This document shows positions 16,809-26,092 of a DNA stretch of 64,000 nt, in pieces. Position numbers and translations under genes: made by a program. How positions within the stretch are numbered: position 1 is the first letter of the stretch; every line of letters begins with the position of its first letter. This DNA comes from Neorhizobium galegae bv. orientalis str. HAMBI 540 (lineage in GTDB: Bacteria > Pseudomonadota > Alphaproteobacteria > Rhizobiales > Rhizobiaceae): positions 248,001 through 312,000 of the forward strand of contig NZ_HG938353.1 in assembly GCF_000731315.1 (NCBI RefSeq), written 5' to 3'. The notes beneath the pieces are model-generated. The model did not search any database. It saw only the letters and a program-made list of their open reading frames with translations, and was not told the origin of the DNA.

Positions 16809-16924
16809 GTTGTCATATCCGATTTACCAAGCAATTTAATCCCGCTTTATCCGTGAATACTGGCCAAATCGTCAGCGGTTCTCGTTTATACGAATGACGG
16901 TAAAGTAACAAAAAGGGGACGGGC

Positions 16925-17245
16925 ATGGCTAAAAAGGTAATGATGAAGAACGATAGCATCGGTCTGACCAAGAAGGGTTTCCACGGTTTTTCGTGGACCT
17001 ACCTTTTCTTCGGCTGGCTGGTTCCGGTTGTACGCGGTGAAATCTCCATCGGTGCCCTGCATCTGGTGATCTCGGTGTTCACCGCGGGCATCTCGCAACT
17101 CATTTTCTCCTTTCTCTATAACAAGCAGTATACGCATCGGCTGATCGAAAAAGGTTATCGGTTCGCTGACACGCCGGAGAACAACGCTGCTGCGGCCGAA
17201 GCGCTCGGCGCCGATCTCCCCGTCGGGACGCCGGCACACGCCTGA
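16925..17245 (+). CDS. Small membrane protein of unknown function
   Basis: This 106-residue protein has a basic N-terminus (MAKKVMMKNDSIGLTKKGFH) and two hydrophobic stretches, about residues 23-38 (FSWTYLFFGWLVPVVRG) and 43-65 (ALHLVISVFTAGISQLIFSF). A cytoplasmic tail follows, ending in an Ala-rich segment. The GFSWTYLFFGWLVPVVRGE pattern recalls bacterial HrgC/DUF2628-like small membrane proteins. I do not recognise a specific function. It has an AAAAGGGGACGGGC ribosome site and its own terminator, so it is a single-gene unit between mmsA and the DUF898 operon. Confidence 0.7.
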   Translation: MAKKVMMKNDSIGLTKKGFHGFSWTYLFFGWLVPVVRGEISIGALHLVISVFTAGISQLIFSFLYNKQYTHRLIEKGYRFADTPENNAAAAEALGADLPVGTPAHA

Positions 17246-17266
17246 GGGGCCAATCGGGAAATGAGC

Positions 17267-17300
17267 AAAACGGGTCTCGCAGGAGGCCCGTTTTGTTTTT
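17267..17300 (+). terminator. Terminator of the small membrane protein gene
   Basis: The stem AAAACGGG / CCCGTTTT (17267-17294) is followed by GTTTTT. Confidence 0.85.
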
Positions 17301-17423
17301 GGCGACCGAGAACCTGATTACGTGTCGCGCGAACAATTGAAATGACATATCCAGGCCCTACAATCATGCGGGGAATCGGGCAGGCAGCCGTCTCGACGGT
17401 ATTCGGCAAGGGGATATGACATC

Positions 17424-18518
17424 ATGGCAATAGCAGAGACGGCGCCTCGGGCGGCGGCGGGGCAGTCTTTTGAGCGCGCATCGTTCACCGGCAGCGCCAG
17501 CGAATATTTCGGTATCTGGATCGTCAACGTTCTGCTGACGATCGTCACCCTCGGCATCTATTCGGCCTGGGCCAAGGTGCGGCGCATGCGATACTTCTAC
17601 GGCAATACGGTCATTCTCGACCGCGCCTTCGAATATCACGCGACCGGCAAGCAGATCTTCATCGGCCGGCTGATCGTCATCGCGTTCCTGATCGTGATCA
17701 ACATCGGCACGGCGATTTTTCCGCCGATCGGCATCCTTACTCCGATCGTGATCCTGGTTGCTCTGCCGTGGCTCATCAAGCGCAGCCTGCGTTTCAACGC
17801 CCGGGTGACGAGCTACCGCAACGTGCGTTTCGATTTCGTCGGCACCGCGGGCGGCGCTTTCGTTGCGATCCTGCTCGGCAGTTTTGTCGCCTTCATTTCT
17901 TTCGGCATCCTGGCGCCGCTTGCTAGCCGCTGGACCTGGCGATACCTCTTCAACAACCTGCGGTACGGCGATCGGCCGTTTTCCAGCGATCCGCAGCTCG
18001 GCCGGCTTTATGGCGTCTGGATCCTGCCGGCATTGATCGTGTTCCTGGGTAGCATCGTCTTCGGTTTCATTGCCTTCGTCGTGATCGTCGGTGCTGCGAC
18101 CGTCATGCGCGAGAGCGCCGAATTGACGAGCACGCAGATGACCGTGCTGAGCATCGCAGGTCTCTATGCCGGGGTCTTCATCTATTTCATCCTCTATGGT
18201 GTTGCTGGTCTCTTCTATCGGGCGGGTGTGCGCAACGTCGCCTGGTCGGCGGCGCAGCTTGACGGTCGCCATCAGCTGGTCAGCGATATCTCCCGGCTGC
18301 GTTATGCCTGGATCGCAATCAGCAACGTGATCGTCACCGTGCTGACGCTCGGACTGATGCGCCCCTGGGCGGCGGTCCGGATGGCGCGGTATGTGAACGA
18401 GCATTCCGGTATCCGAATCAACGGCGATCCGGGCGAGATCCTCTCCTCGATCGAGGCGACCGGTGCGGCGATCAGTGCCGAATACATGGATATGGAAGGT
18501 TTCGACTTTGGCTTCTGA
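17424..18518 (+). CDS. YjgN family (DUF898) membrane protein
   Basis: This 364-residue protein has two DUF898-like repeats. The first has SFERASFTGSASEYFGIWIV, LGIYSAWAKVRRMRYFYGNT and FNARVTSYRNVRFDFVG; the second half repeats the membrane topology and ends LTLGLMRPWAAVRMARYVNE. There are about eight membrane segments. YjgN-family function is not established. The gene overlaps the start of the M48 protease gene downstream, a pairing common in proteobacteria, so the two products probably act together in the inner membrane. Confidence 0.85.
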   Translation: MAIAETAPRAAAGQSFERASFTGSASEYFGIWIVNVLLTIVTLGIYSAWAKVRRMRYFYGNTVILDRAFEYHATGKQIFIGRLIVIAFLIVINIGTAIFPPIGILTPIVILVALPWLIKRSLRFNARVTSYRNVRFDFVGTAGGAFVAILLGSFVAFISFGILAPLASRWTWRYLFNNLRYGDRPFSSDPQLGRLYGVWILPALIVFLGSIVFGFIAFVVIVGAATVMRESAELTSTQMTVLSIAGLYAGVFIYFILYGVAGLFYRAGVRNVAWSAAQLDGRHQLVSDISRLRYAWIAISNVIVTVLTLGLMRPWAAVRMARYVNEHSGIRINGDPGEILSSIEATGAAISAEYMDMEGFDFGF

Positions 18519-19572
18519 AGGCATGGGGATCGCGAGGGGCGAATGGCATCCGGCCAATTCCAGCCGCGCAATCCCGGCCGTTCTGCGCGAGGATGGCAGT
18601 CTCCTCGTCGCAGCGGAAGAGGGGCGGGCCCTCGCCTCTGCCGTGCCGGAGCGGGTCGAAGTCAGTTCGCGGGTCGGCTCTATTCCGCGGCGAGTGAGTT
18701 TCCCGGACGGTTCCGTGTTCGAAACCCGCGACAACGAGGGCATCGACACCTATCTCCGCGCCAAGCGAGGCCATCGCAGCGGCCTGATCCACCGGCTGGA
18801 GCGGTTCCATCCGCGGCTGATCGTCATGACGATCGCAGTCATCCTGCTTGCGGCCTCGATCTATCGGTATGCGGTACCCGTGCTGGTGGAGGTTGCCGTC
18901 CTGGTAACGCCGCCGTTCGTGCCGGAACTGATCGGCTCCGGCACGCTCGCCTCGCTCGATCGGACGATCCTGAAACCCTCCGAGTTGCCGGAAGGCGAAC
19001 GACAGGCGATCTCCGAGGGCTTCGCGAAACTCGCCGAACATTCGAAGGGCGGGCAGCGAGCCTATCAGATTTATTTCCGGGATGGCGGCGTGATTGGCCC
19101 AAATGCCTTCGCACTTCCGGACGGCAGCCTGATCCTCACCGACGATCTGGTGAAGCTCGCCAACGGCGACAGGGAAATGATCCTCGGCGTGCTCGGTCAC
19201 GAGATCGCCCATGTCGAGGGTGAGCACAGTCTGCGGCAGCTCTATCGCGCCGCAGGCGTCGCCGCGCTGGTCATGCTGATTGCCGGCGATGTCGGCTCGG
19301 GCGTCGAGGATATCCTCACGCAGGGCGGCGCACTGCTGGCATTGTCCTATTCGCGGGCCGCTGAAGCGGAGGCAGACCGCCGTTCTGTCGAGCTGATGCG
19401 GGCTGCCGGTTACGATCCCGCCGCGCTTGCCCGCTTCTTCGTGGTCCTCAAAGACAAGCTCGGAGACCATAGCGACGCGAGCATCCTGTCGAGCCATCCG
19501 GGCACCCCGCAGCGTCAGCAGGACATCCGCAATTATGCCGCCGAGCTTGAAGGTCGGCCTCAGGCAAGGTAG
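18508..19572 (+). CDS. Membrane-anchored M48 family metallopeptidase
   Basis: I place the start at TTG 18508: GGAAGG sits eight bases before it, whereas the next candidate, ATG 18523, has GAAGG only one base away. The 354-residue protein has a membrane segment near residues 110-130. Its catalytic zinc motif is in VLGHEIAHVEGEH (HExxH near residue 231), with the third ligand in SRAAEAEADRRSVELM. The C-terminus has the typical LSSHPGTPQRQQDI. It overlaps the DUF898 gene by 11 bases. A quality-control role at the membrane or in the periplasm is likely from the family; substrates are unknown. Confidence 0.85.
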   Translation: MASEGMGIARGEWHPANSSRAIPAVLREDGSLLVAAEEGRALASAVPERVEVSSRVGSIPRRVSFPDGSVFETRDNEGIDTYLRAKRGHRSGLIHRLERFHPRLIVMTIAVILLAASIYRYAVPVLVEVAVLVTPPFVPELIGSGTLASLDRTILKPSELPEGERQAISEGFAKLAEHSKGGQRAYQIYFRDGGVIGPNAFALPDGSLILTDDLVKLANGDREMILGVLGHEIAHVEGEHSLRQLYRAAGVAALVMLIAGDVGSGVEDILTQGGALLALSYSRAAEAEADRRSVELMRAAGYDPAALARFFVVLKDKLGDHSDASILSSHPGTPQRQQDIRNYAAELEGRPQAR

Positions 19573-19645
19573 CCGTGATCCATAGCCACCATTGACGTAT
19601 CCGCAGACTATTCTAATTTAGCTTGCGGAGTAGGAGTGGGGATGT

Positions 19646-19777
19646 ATGTCCATGGTGTACGAGTGGGATGCGAAGCGTGCCCGCCGCGCGTATCTGGCGA
19701 GGATCGGCCTTAGCCTGCTGGCTGCAATGGTGGTGGTCGCAGTCCCCACCTGGGTGGCGATCTCGATGACCGGTTGA
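19646..19777 (+). CDS. Small single-pass membrane protein (43 residues)
   Basis: The ORF starts at ATG 19646 after GGAGTGGGG and reads MSMVYEWDAKRARRAYLARI then GLSLLAAMVVVAVPTWVAIS to a TGA at 19777. A basic N-terminus followed by one clean transmembrane helix is typical of real small membrane proteins. It has no recognised family and no obvious operon partner; it lies 73 bases after the M48 protease gene. It may be conserved in rhizobia, which I could not test. Confidence 0.5.
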   Translation: MSMVYEWDAKRARRAYLARIGLSLLAAMVVVAVPTWVAISMTG

Positions 19778-20100
19778 CGCCGGCCGGAACTCTTCCGACG
19801 AGCCGCCGCCGAGCCTGAGCCGGCTTCGCGCAGGGCCATCAAAACTTCATGCAGGTCGCGTGATATCGTTGGCAATCCTTGCGCAGCCTGTTCGGCGCGG
19901 CCAGACGTCTTCCTTCGGCAGAGCGCCAAAGGTCTGCCTGGGAGAGCCCGCGCCAGTCTGCCCGGGCCGCTGTTCCGGCTTGAACCCCAGCCTTCCGGGT
20001 CGTCGTTTGTGTGGACGAGCAATTCATCGCTTTAAATCCGTTCCGATGGAGGCAAGCTGCCTCACGTCGGAAACTTGATGACGATTTTCTTATTTTGGAA
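19778..20100. other. Non-coding stretch before rirA
   Basis: About 320 bases with open frames on the minus strand, but none has a start with a ribosome site or recognisable protein features. I see no hairpin with a T-run. The rirA promoter begins at the right end. Confidence 0.45.
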
Positions 20101-20129
20101 TTGTTCAAAACTAGGGAAGCCATTATATA
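20101..20129 (+). promoter_or_regulatory. Promoter of rirA
   Basis: A -35-like TTGTTC (20101-20106) and a -10 TATATA (20124-20129) are separated by 17 bp and lie 29 bp before the ATG. The AT-rich stretch just upstream (TTATTTTGGAATTG) could hold an iron-responsive site, but I find no exact TGA-N9-TCA box. Confidence 0.5.
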
Positions 20130-20157
20130 AGGCGGGTACGAGTCTCGGGAGACCAGC

Positions 20158-20640
20158 ATGCGCTTGACCAAACAGACGAATTACGCAGTACGGATGCTGA
20201 TGTATTGTGCCGCCAACGAAGGCCACCTGAGCCGCATTCCCGAGATTGCCAGGGCCTATGGCGTTTCCGAACTCTTCCTCTTCAAGATCCTCCAGCCCCT
20301 CACGAAGGCCGGTCTGGTGGAAACCGTGCGTGGTCGCAACGGTGGCGTAAGGCTTGGCCGAGCTGCTGACCGCATCACTCTGTTCGATGTCATCAAGGTC
20401 ACCGAAGATAGTTTCGCCATGGCGGAATGCTTCGAAGAGGGAGTTGCGGAATGCCCGCTTGTTGACAGCTGCGGCCTGAACGCTGCGCTTCGCAAGGCGC
20501 TCAACGCTTTCTTCGATGTGCTCGCCGAATACACGATCGACGACCTCGTTAAGGCGCGCCCGCAGATCAATTTCCTGCTGGGCATCGATATGCTGCATCT
20601 GCCAAAGGCCATCCCGAAGGTCGTCGCGCCGGCCGCCTGA
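20158..20640 (+). CDS. rirA: Rrf2 family iron-responsive regulator RirA
   Basis: This 160-residue protein begins MRLTKQTNYAVRMLMYCAAN and has the winged HTH of Rrf2 proteins (IPEIARAYGVSELFLFKILQ, VETVRGRNGGVRLG). Cysteines 91, 99 and 105 (CFEEGVAECPLVDSC) are the Fe-S cluster ligands of rhizobial RirA. In these bacteria RirA with its cluster represses iron-uptake genes when iron is sufficient, in place of Fur. The near-identity in pattern to the Sinorhizobium protein as I remember it makes the assignment strong. It is a single-gene unit ending in a terminator. Confidence 0.95.
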   Translation: MRLTKQTNYAVRMLMYCAANEGHLSRIPEIARAYGVSELFLFKILQPLTKAGLVETVRGRNGGVRLGRAADRITLFDVIKVTEDSFAMAECFEEGVAECPLVDSCGLNAALRKALNAFFDVLAEYTIDDLVKARPQINFLLGIDMLHLPKAIPKVVAPAA

Positions 20641-20662
20641 TCTTGCCCGCTGATGCTTATTG

Positions 20663-20693
20663 AAGGCGCCGCCATTGAGGTTGGCGCCTTTTT
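20663..20693 (+). terminator. Terminator of rirA
   Basis: The stem AAGGCGCC / GGCGCCTT (20663-20690, 12-base loop) is followed by TTTTTGC. Confidence 0.88.
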
Positions 20694-20811
20694 GCTATCC
20701 GCCGTATGCCGCAGAAGAGGTTGACCTCGCGCGCATTTGCAATAGAAGGGGACGAGGCGTTTTGCTGGCTTTTGTCAGTTTTCCTTCCTGTGGCGCCTTC
20801 AGGATCAAGCC

Positions 20812-21843
20812 ATGCCCCTTTCGGAATTGCGCGTATTCGCGCTGACTGCGCTGATCGGCACTGCCGGTGCGCTGATCGCAATTCTCATTGCTTTTCCAGC
20901 CCCTTACCTCATCGGCCCGGCAATCGCGATCACCATTGCGGGACTTGCGGGGCTGAACCTGGCGGTGCCGGCGCAGGTCCGCAACGTCTGTTTCATCATC
21001 GTCGGCGTGTCGATGGGGGCGACTGTCACGCCGGAGGTGATCGTCGCGGCGCGCACCTGGCCTTTGAGTTTCGTCATGGTGCTCGTGGCGGTCGTCATCC
21101 TGCTCTATGTGAGTTCGTGGGTGCTGCAGCGGTTCTTCCACTATGACCGGATCACCGCGCTGCTCGCCTCCTCCCCCGGCCATCTGAGCTATGTGCTGAG
21201 CCTCGCCGCCGAAACCCGCTGCGACCTGCGCGCCGTCAGCGTCGGCCAGAGCGTGCGCGTGCTGGCGCTGACGATTACGGTCCCGCTGATCGTGGAAATC
21301 TTCGATCTTGTCGGCACCGACCCGGTTCTGGTGCCTTTGGCGATGAGCGCGCCTGTTCTCATCGCCATGCTTATCGTCTCGGCGCTGTTCGGCTTGCTGT
21401 TCATACGCTGGAATTTTCCGGCAGCGCTGCTGCTCGGCGGCGTCGTGGTATCGATCGCCACGCATGTGACCGGGTTCATCAACGGCGGAGTTCCGAACTG
21501 GCTGCTGGTTCCGACCTATGTCATACTCGGTTCGGTCATCGGCACGCGTTTCTGCGGCGTGTCGATCCGCGAATTGCGCACCGCCTTCGTGGCTGGCGGC
21601 GTCGTGACCGTGGTCGTCATCGTGCTGGCAGCGGCGATTGCCGGCAGTGTTTCCTATCTGACCGGCGTACCGCTCGACGCGGCATTGATCGCCTTCGCGC
21701 CGGGCGGGCTGGAAACCATGTCGGCGATGGCGGTGATGCTGCACGCCGACCCCACCTATGTCGGCGCTCATCACGTGCTTCGGCTGATGTTCCTGTCGGT
21801 GCTGATGCCGGTCGTGCTCGGCAAGGGCGCGCGGCAGCGTTGA
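20812..21843 (+). CDS. AbrB family membrane transporter (formerly putative ammonia monooxygenase)
   Basis: This 343-residue protein has around ten membrane helices arranged as two AbrB-duplication repeats, with the glycine-rich turns PAPYLIGPAIAITIAGLAGL in the first half and LLLGGVVVSIATHVTGFING in the second. The C-terminal motif APGGLETMSAMAVMLHADPT is characteristic. Despite old annotation it is not an ammonia monooxygenase. The family is thought to move organic acids or similar solutes, but no substrate is known for this one. It starts at ATG 20812 after the rirA terminator and converges on the TadG-like gene. Confidence 0.85.
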   Translation: MPLSELRVFALTALIGTAGALIAILIAFPAPYLIGPAIAITIAGLAGLNLAVPAQVRNVCFIIVGVSMGATVTPEVIVAARTWPLSFVMVLVAVVILLYVSSWVLQRFFHYDRITALLASSPGHLSYVLSLAAETRCDLRAVSVGQSVRVLALTITVPLIVEIFDLVGTDPVLVPLAMSAPVLIAMLIVSALFGLLFIRWNFPAALLLGGVVVSIATHVTGFINGGVPNWLLVPTYVILGSVIGTRFCGVSIRELRTAFVAGGVVTVVVIVLAAAIAGSVSYLTGVPLDAALIAFAPGGLETMSAMAVMLHADPTYVGAHHVLRLMFLSVLMPVVLGKGARQR

Positions 21844-21846
21844 GCG

Positions 21847-23085
21847 TCAGTTGACGAGGCGCACCGATGTAATTTCGGAACCTGTCCCGCTATCAGCCCC
21901 CGTATAGGGTTCGATCTGCCAGTTCGCGGAGTTCATGATCATCGTATTGACCACCAGTGTAATGAGGTTCGACTGATTGGTGGTCGAATTGTAGACGACG
22001 TCCCGGTTCGGAAGATGGATGACTCCCTTAAGCGTCTCGCCGTTGGAGCCGTTGAAGATGTACTGTTGCTTGCGGCCGTTGTTGGCGACATCGCTGGTCT
22101 TTTCGAACATCAGGATGCCCTTGTAGGTGCCGCTGGTCGGCGCCGATGCGGTGAAGCTCAAGGCGCCATTGGCGCGGATTTCGCTGTCGGTATCGGGGAA
22201 ATAGAAGGTTACGCCTTCCGCGACGACCGTCGAACCGGAATTGATGATCATCCGGCCCTTGATGATATGAAGGCCGGGTTTGAACGTGATCTTCGGCGAT
22301 CCGTTGAAGGTCGTTGCGCAATGGACGCCTGGGGCCATGTCCTGCACCGCTCCGTCCTTTGTGCCGCTGGTGGTGCAGGTCGAGGAGACGGTCGGCTCGG
22401 CGATGCCGACGGCATAGGGATCGCCAGATACCTTGCAGCCGGGTTTCAGGTTGCTGAGCGTCCCGCCGTTCTTGATGTATTGGGTGCCGGCGACGCAGAA
22501 GCTGGGCGTATCGATCGTCGCGCCGCTGTTCATGATGAAGGCCGGGTTTTGGGTCGAACTGACCTCCACGCCGCATTTCTCCGAATGCACGTTGGCGCCC
22601 GAATTGATCAGGACGGCCTGCGTCGTGTTGCCGAGCACGTAGATGCACGCGCCGGAAGGTTTCGGGTTCCTGTTCGCGATCGCGGTGGATTGGACCTTGA
22701 CGTCGATGGTGTGGATGCCGAGCAGACCAAGGAAATTCGTCGGCACGCCTTGGGCATAGGTGCCCGTCAGGCTGCCATCGGCATTTCCGGCGACGATGAG
22801 TGCGGTGTCGAGGTCGGTGTCTTCCGGTACCGTATCGGTCAGAAAGCGCAGCGCTTCCCGGCGCTGACTTGCAATATCGGGTTTCGCAACAGCGCTGAGC
22901 AAGGCCGCATCGAGGGCACCCTGCAGGCGGCCGCGTTCGAATGAGGCCTGGGCAAAATCGATCGCGCCACCGGCGGTCGTGACGAGGAGCGGCATCGCCA
23001 GGGCAGTGGCTATCGCAAAATTGCCGCCTGTATCGCGTAGGATATGATAAAGGCGTAACGCAATATTGTCGATGAGTCGCCGCAT
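21847..23085 (-). CDS. TadE/TadG-like protein, Flp pilus-type N-terminus
   Basis: This 412-residue protein has a cytoplasmic N-terminus followed by one hydrophobic segment (GGNFAIATALAMPLLVTTAG, about residues 20-42), the TadE/TadG-like (PF13400-type) start of Flp pilus minor pseudopilins. The extracytoplasmic part is Ser/Thr/Gly/Asn-rich with several cysteines and beta-helix-like repeats around AVLINSGANVHS and IIKGRMIINSGSTVV. No other tad gene is near, so this is a dispersed homologue. A role in surface attachment or cell-envelope structure is only a guess. Confidence 0.75.
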   Translation of the reverse strand: MRRLIDNIALRLYHILRDTGGNFAIATALAMPLLVTTAGGAIDFAQASFERGRLQGALDAALLSAVAKPDIASQRREALRFLTDTVPEDTDLDTALIVAGNADGSLTGTYAQGVPTNFLGLLGIHTIDVKVQSTAIANRNPKPSGACIYVLGNTTQAVLINSGANVHSEKCGVEVSSTQNPAFIMNSGATIDTPSFCVAGTQYIKNGGTLSNLKPGCKVSGDPYAVGIAEPTVSSTCTTSGTKDGAVQDMAPGVHCATTFNGSPKITFKPGLHIIKGRMIINSGSTVVAEGVTFYFPDTDSEIRANGALSFTASAPTSGTYKGILMFEKTSDVANNGRKQQYIFNGSNGETLKGVIHLPNRDVVYNSTTNQSNLITLVVNTMIMNSANWQIEPYTGADSGTGSEITSVRLVN

Positions 23086-23255
23086 GATCGTGGGTTCCCG
23101 GTTGGGTTCGGTGAGTGCAGAATGCGCTTCAAGGTCAGCCCTTTTATCGCAGCGCCTCTAAAGTTCCCGTAAGAGAATTGGAAAACCTGAAGTTAACCTC
23201 GGCTCCTGTATTTCGGTTTTCCCGCCCCTGAACATGGTCCCAATGGAAGTTAATC

Positions 23256-23786
23256 ATGCCCCCGATCGAACCCTCGTCTCCTCTCGCAATCGTCATCATG
23301 GGTGTCAGCGGATCGGGGAAGACATCGGTGGGCGAACATCTCGCCGCGCGTCTCGGCTGCGCGTTCGTGGAGGGTGATCGCCTGCATCCGGAGGCGAATG
23401 TCGCCAAGATGGCGAAGGGCATTCCGCTGACCGACGACGACCGCTGGCCCTGGCTCGATCTCGTCGGCAACGAACTGGCCACGGCAAGGGGGCGCGGCCA
23501 AAGCGTGGTCGTCTCGTGTTCGGCGCTCAAACAAACCTATCGAGATCGTTTGCGGCGGGAGGCCGGCGGCACGCTCTATTTCGTCTTTCTCACGGGCGAC
23601 CCCAAGGTTCTTGAACAACGGATGGGCGCGCGTACCGGCCATTTCATGCCGACATCACTGCTTCAGAGCCAGCTTGGAACCCTTGAAAGCCCTGAGCATG
23701 AGGCCGGGGTGATAACGGTCGACATCGATGCAAGTGTCGATACCATCGTCAGCAAGGCTTTCGATGGTATTACCAGGCTCATTTGA
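23256..23786 (+). CDS. gntK: Gluconokinase
   Basis: This 176-residue protein is a P-loop sugar kinase with Walker A GVSGSGKTS at residues 16-24, the substrate segment FVEGDRLHPEANVAKMAKGI, the lid region LTDDDRWPWL and VVSCSALKQTYRDRLR. Length and motifs fit the GntK/IdnK family exactly. It phosphorylates gluconate to 6-phosphogluconate for the pentose phosphate and Entner-Doudoroff routes. No gluconate transporter or regulator is adjacent. Confidence 0.93.
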   Translation: MPPIEPSSPLAIVIMGVSGSGKTSVGEHLAARLGCAFVEGDRLHPEANVAKMAKGIPLTDDDRWPWLDLVGNELATARGRGQSVVVSCSALKQTYRDRLRREAGGTLYFVFLTGDPKVLEQRMGARTGHFMPTSLLQSQLGTLESPEHEAGVITVDIDASVDTIVSKAFDGITRLI

Positions 23787-24003
23787 GGATAGATAATAGG
23801 ATTTAGCCTCTTGATTTCTCCGATGTTCTGTCTTGTGCATCGCCGTGGAAAGTATTCTAAAAATTACCAGTCATTGTGATCCGATGCTCTTCGGGCGCCG
23901 TATAAATAACAGTTTTGCGTTCAAGCAATTCCGCCTGACTTGCCGGAGGTTCCTCCGGGACGACAGGGAGCAGTTGACAGGTGTTTGAGGAGACGGTTTG
24001 CGG

Positions 24004-24660
24004 ATGCCAGATTCGACGCAAGGACCCGGGCGGGGTTCCCTTCGCCGGGTGCCGAAACAGGAGCGGAGCCGCGAGCGCATCGATGAGATCCTGAAAGTGT
24101 CGATGCAGCTGATCGGCCAGAAGGGCATAGACGCAGTGACCATGAAGGAGATAGCCGCCCTTTCCGGCGGGCCTATCGCATCGGTCTATCAGTATTTCCC
24201 GAACAAGTCCGCCATCATCGCAACGCTCTACGAGCGTTACGTCGAAGAGGTTCGTTCTTTTGTCGCAGAGCAGATCGGAAAGATCGCCACGGCCGAAGAC
24301 GCTTTGCAGGCACCGGCCGCACTTTTCGATTTATACTACTATAACATGCGGGAAAGGCCGTCGCTCCAGGATCTCCTGAATGCCATCCAGGCGGACAAAG
24401 CGCTTGCTGATCTGGATATTGCCGAGACCCGCTTTCAGGCTGATGTATTCTACAAGGCCACCGAGCCTTTCGTGGAAGAACCGCTTCGCGAAAACTATGC
24501 ACGGGCGCTTCTGGTGATGTTTCATCTGTCGGGCGCTACCATGCGGCTTGCCCTCATGGTTCCCGAAGACGAAGCCGCTGCGGCCGTGGCGCAGTTCAAG
24601 TCGATCATTCGCGCCCAGGCGACCTATTATTTCACCGGCAGCTTCCCGGATTCTCTCTGA
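24004..24660 (+). CDS. TetR/AcrR family transcriptional regulator
   Basis: The ATG at 24004 gives 218 residues. A TTG at 23998 lies closer to the ideal distance from GAGGAG and could be the real start. The HTH is at about residues 18-65 (RSRERIDEILKVSMQLIGQK, MKEIAALSGGPIASVYQYF). The C-terminal ligand domain is helical and includes a Tyr-rich stretch (ALFDLYYYNMRERP). It ends eight bases before the convergent FAD oxidoreductase gene. No operator is obvious; possible targets are the two FAD oxidoreductases. Confidence 0.85.
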   Translation: MPDSTQGPGRGSLRRVPKQERSRERIDEILKVSMQLIGQKGIDAVTMKEIAALSGGPIASVYQYFPNKSAIIATLYERYVEEVRSFVAEQIGKIATAEDALQAPAALFDLYYYNMRERPSLQDLLNAIQADKALADLDIAETRFQADVFYKATEPFVEEPLRENYARALLVMFHLSGATMRLALMVPEDEAAAAVAQFKSIIRAQATYYFTGSFPDSL

Positions 24661-24668
24661 TCCCTTGA

Positions 24669-25988
24669 TCAGATGCCCAGCCGGTCACGCAAGCCATACC
24701 ACCAGGCACCGAGCACCGTGAGCGGCACCCGGAACGTCTGCCCACCCGGAAAGGGCAGGTTGGGTAGCGATGACCAGATGTCGAAGCGTTCCGCATGGCC
24801 GGCGACTGCCTCGCCCAGGATCTTGCCGAGCAGGTGCGTGGTGGTCACCCCGTGGCCACTGTCGCCGTGCGAGAAATAGACCTTGTCCGACAGTCTCCCC
24901 ATATGCGGGATACGTGTGAGGGTGAGCGCGAAATTGCCGCTCCATGCATAGTCGATTTTTACATCCTTCAGCTGCGGAAACGTCTTCAGCATGTTGGGGC
25001 GGATGACCCCCGTGAGGTCGCTCGGGTCGTGGCCGCCATATCCGATGCCGCCGCCATAGAGTAGCCGATTGTCCGCGGTGCGCCTGTAGTAGTCGAGAAT
25101 ATAGTTGGCATCCTCGACGCAGTAATTGGCCGGCAGCAGGCTTTCGATCAGCGCGGCGTCGAGCGGTTCCGTCGCCATCACCTGGCTGGAAACCGGCATC
25201 ATCCGGCCGCTGATCTCTGGAAACTGCGGGGAAAGATAAGCATTACCGCAGACCAGCACATACGAGGCCTTTACCGAACCCCTCTCGGTTCGCGTCACCG
25301 GTTTTTCGCCAGTGTCTAAGCCGGTCACGCGCGAGGCTTCGAAGACGCGCCCGCCAAGGCTTTCGAACGCCGCTGCTTCCCCGAGCACGAGATTGAGAGG
25401 GTGGATGTGGCCGCCGAGCCTGTCGATCATGCCGCCGGCATACCGGTCGGTCTTTACATACCGTCCGACCTCGGCCTTCGAGACCATCTCCAGTCCGCCG
25501 TGGCCATATCTCTCCCAATCGGCCTTGTGATGCGCCATCTCGCGGATCTGCTTGTCCGTGAAGGCCGCGAAGAAGCCGCCATGCACCAGATCACAGTCAA
25601 TCCCGTATTTCGCCACCCGGCTGCGGATGATCTCGCCGCCTTCGAGCGACATCGCGCCGAGCTTTACCGCCTTGTCGCGGCCATAACGGCCGGCAATGGT
25701 TTCAAGATCACGGCTGCAGCCGTTGACGATCTGGCCGCCATTGCGGCCGGACGCGCCGAAGCCGATGCGCTCCGCCTCCAGCACCACGACGGAATATCCG
25801 CGCTCCGCAAGTTCCAGCGCCGCGGAAATCCCTGTGAAGCCGGCGCCGACGACGCAGACATCCGCTTCTATCGCCCCGTCAAGGGCAGGGCGGACACGCT
25901 TGTCCTTTGCCGAAGCCGCGTACCAGGAATTCGTGTGGCGGGGATTGTCGCTTGTCTTGCCCCGATCTTCGCTGATCATAAATGCCAT
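24669..25988 (-). CDS. FAD-dependent amine oxidoreductase, PuuB-like
   Basis: I use the ATG at 25988 (439 residues, MAFMISEDRGKTSDNPRH); the frame stays open upstream to 26300 but that part is not conserved in character. The FAD-binding glycine motif is VCVVGAGFTGISAALELAER, followed by GFGASGRNGGQIVNGCSRDL, both typical of gamma-glutamylputrescine oxidase and related DAO-family enzymes. The C-terminal YFSHGDSGHGVTTTHLLGKI completes the FAD site. It probably oxidises an amine or amino-acid derivative. It lies downstream of, and on the same strand as, a DadA-like gene. Confidence 0.85.
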   Translation of the reverse strand: MAFMISEDRGKTSDNPRHTNSWYAASAKDKRVRPALDGAIEADVCVVGAGFTGISAALELAERGYSVVVLEAERIGFGASGRNGGQIVNGCSRDLETIAGRYGRDKAVKLGAMSLEGGEIIRSRVAKYGIDCDLVHGGFFAAFTDKQIREMAHHKADWERYGHGGLEMVSKAEVGRYVKTDRYAGGMIDRLGGHIHPLNLVLGEAAAFESLGGRVFEASRVTGLDTGEKPVTRTERGSVKASYVLVCGNAYLSPQFPEISGRMMPVSSQVMATEPLDAALIESLLPANYCVEDANYILDYYRRTADNRLLYGGGIGYGGHDPSDLTGVIRPNMLKTFPQLKDVKIDYAWSGNFALTLTRIPHMGRLSDKVYFSHGDSGHGVTTTHLLGKILGEAVAGHAERFDIWSSLPNLPFPGGQTFRVPLTVLGAWWYGLRDRLGI

Positions 25989-26092
25989 CTCACACCGTCC
26001 GGACATAGGCGTCGCATTCGGCGTTCGCCACGCGCAAGGCAAACTCCGACAGTTCCTGCTGCCCGCGGGCCAATGCGCGCTTTTAGGTAGAG

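Noticed and set aside
19778..20171. Minus-strand open frames upstream of rirA
   Set aside because: Two overlapping frames look equally unconvincing, without ribosome sites or familiar domains; they also cover the rirA promoter.
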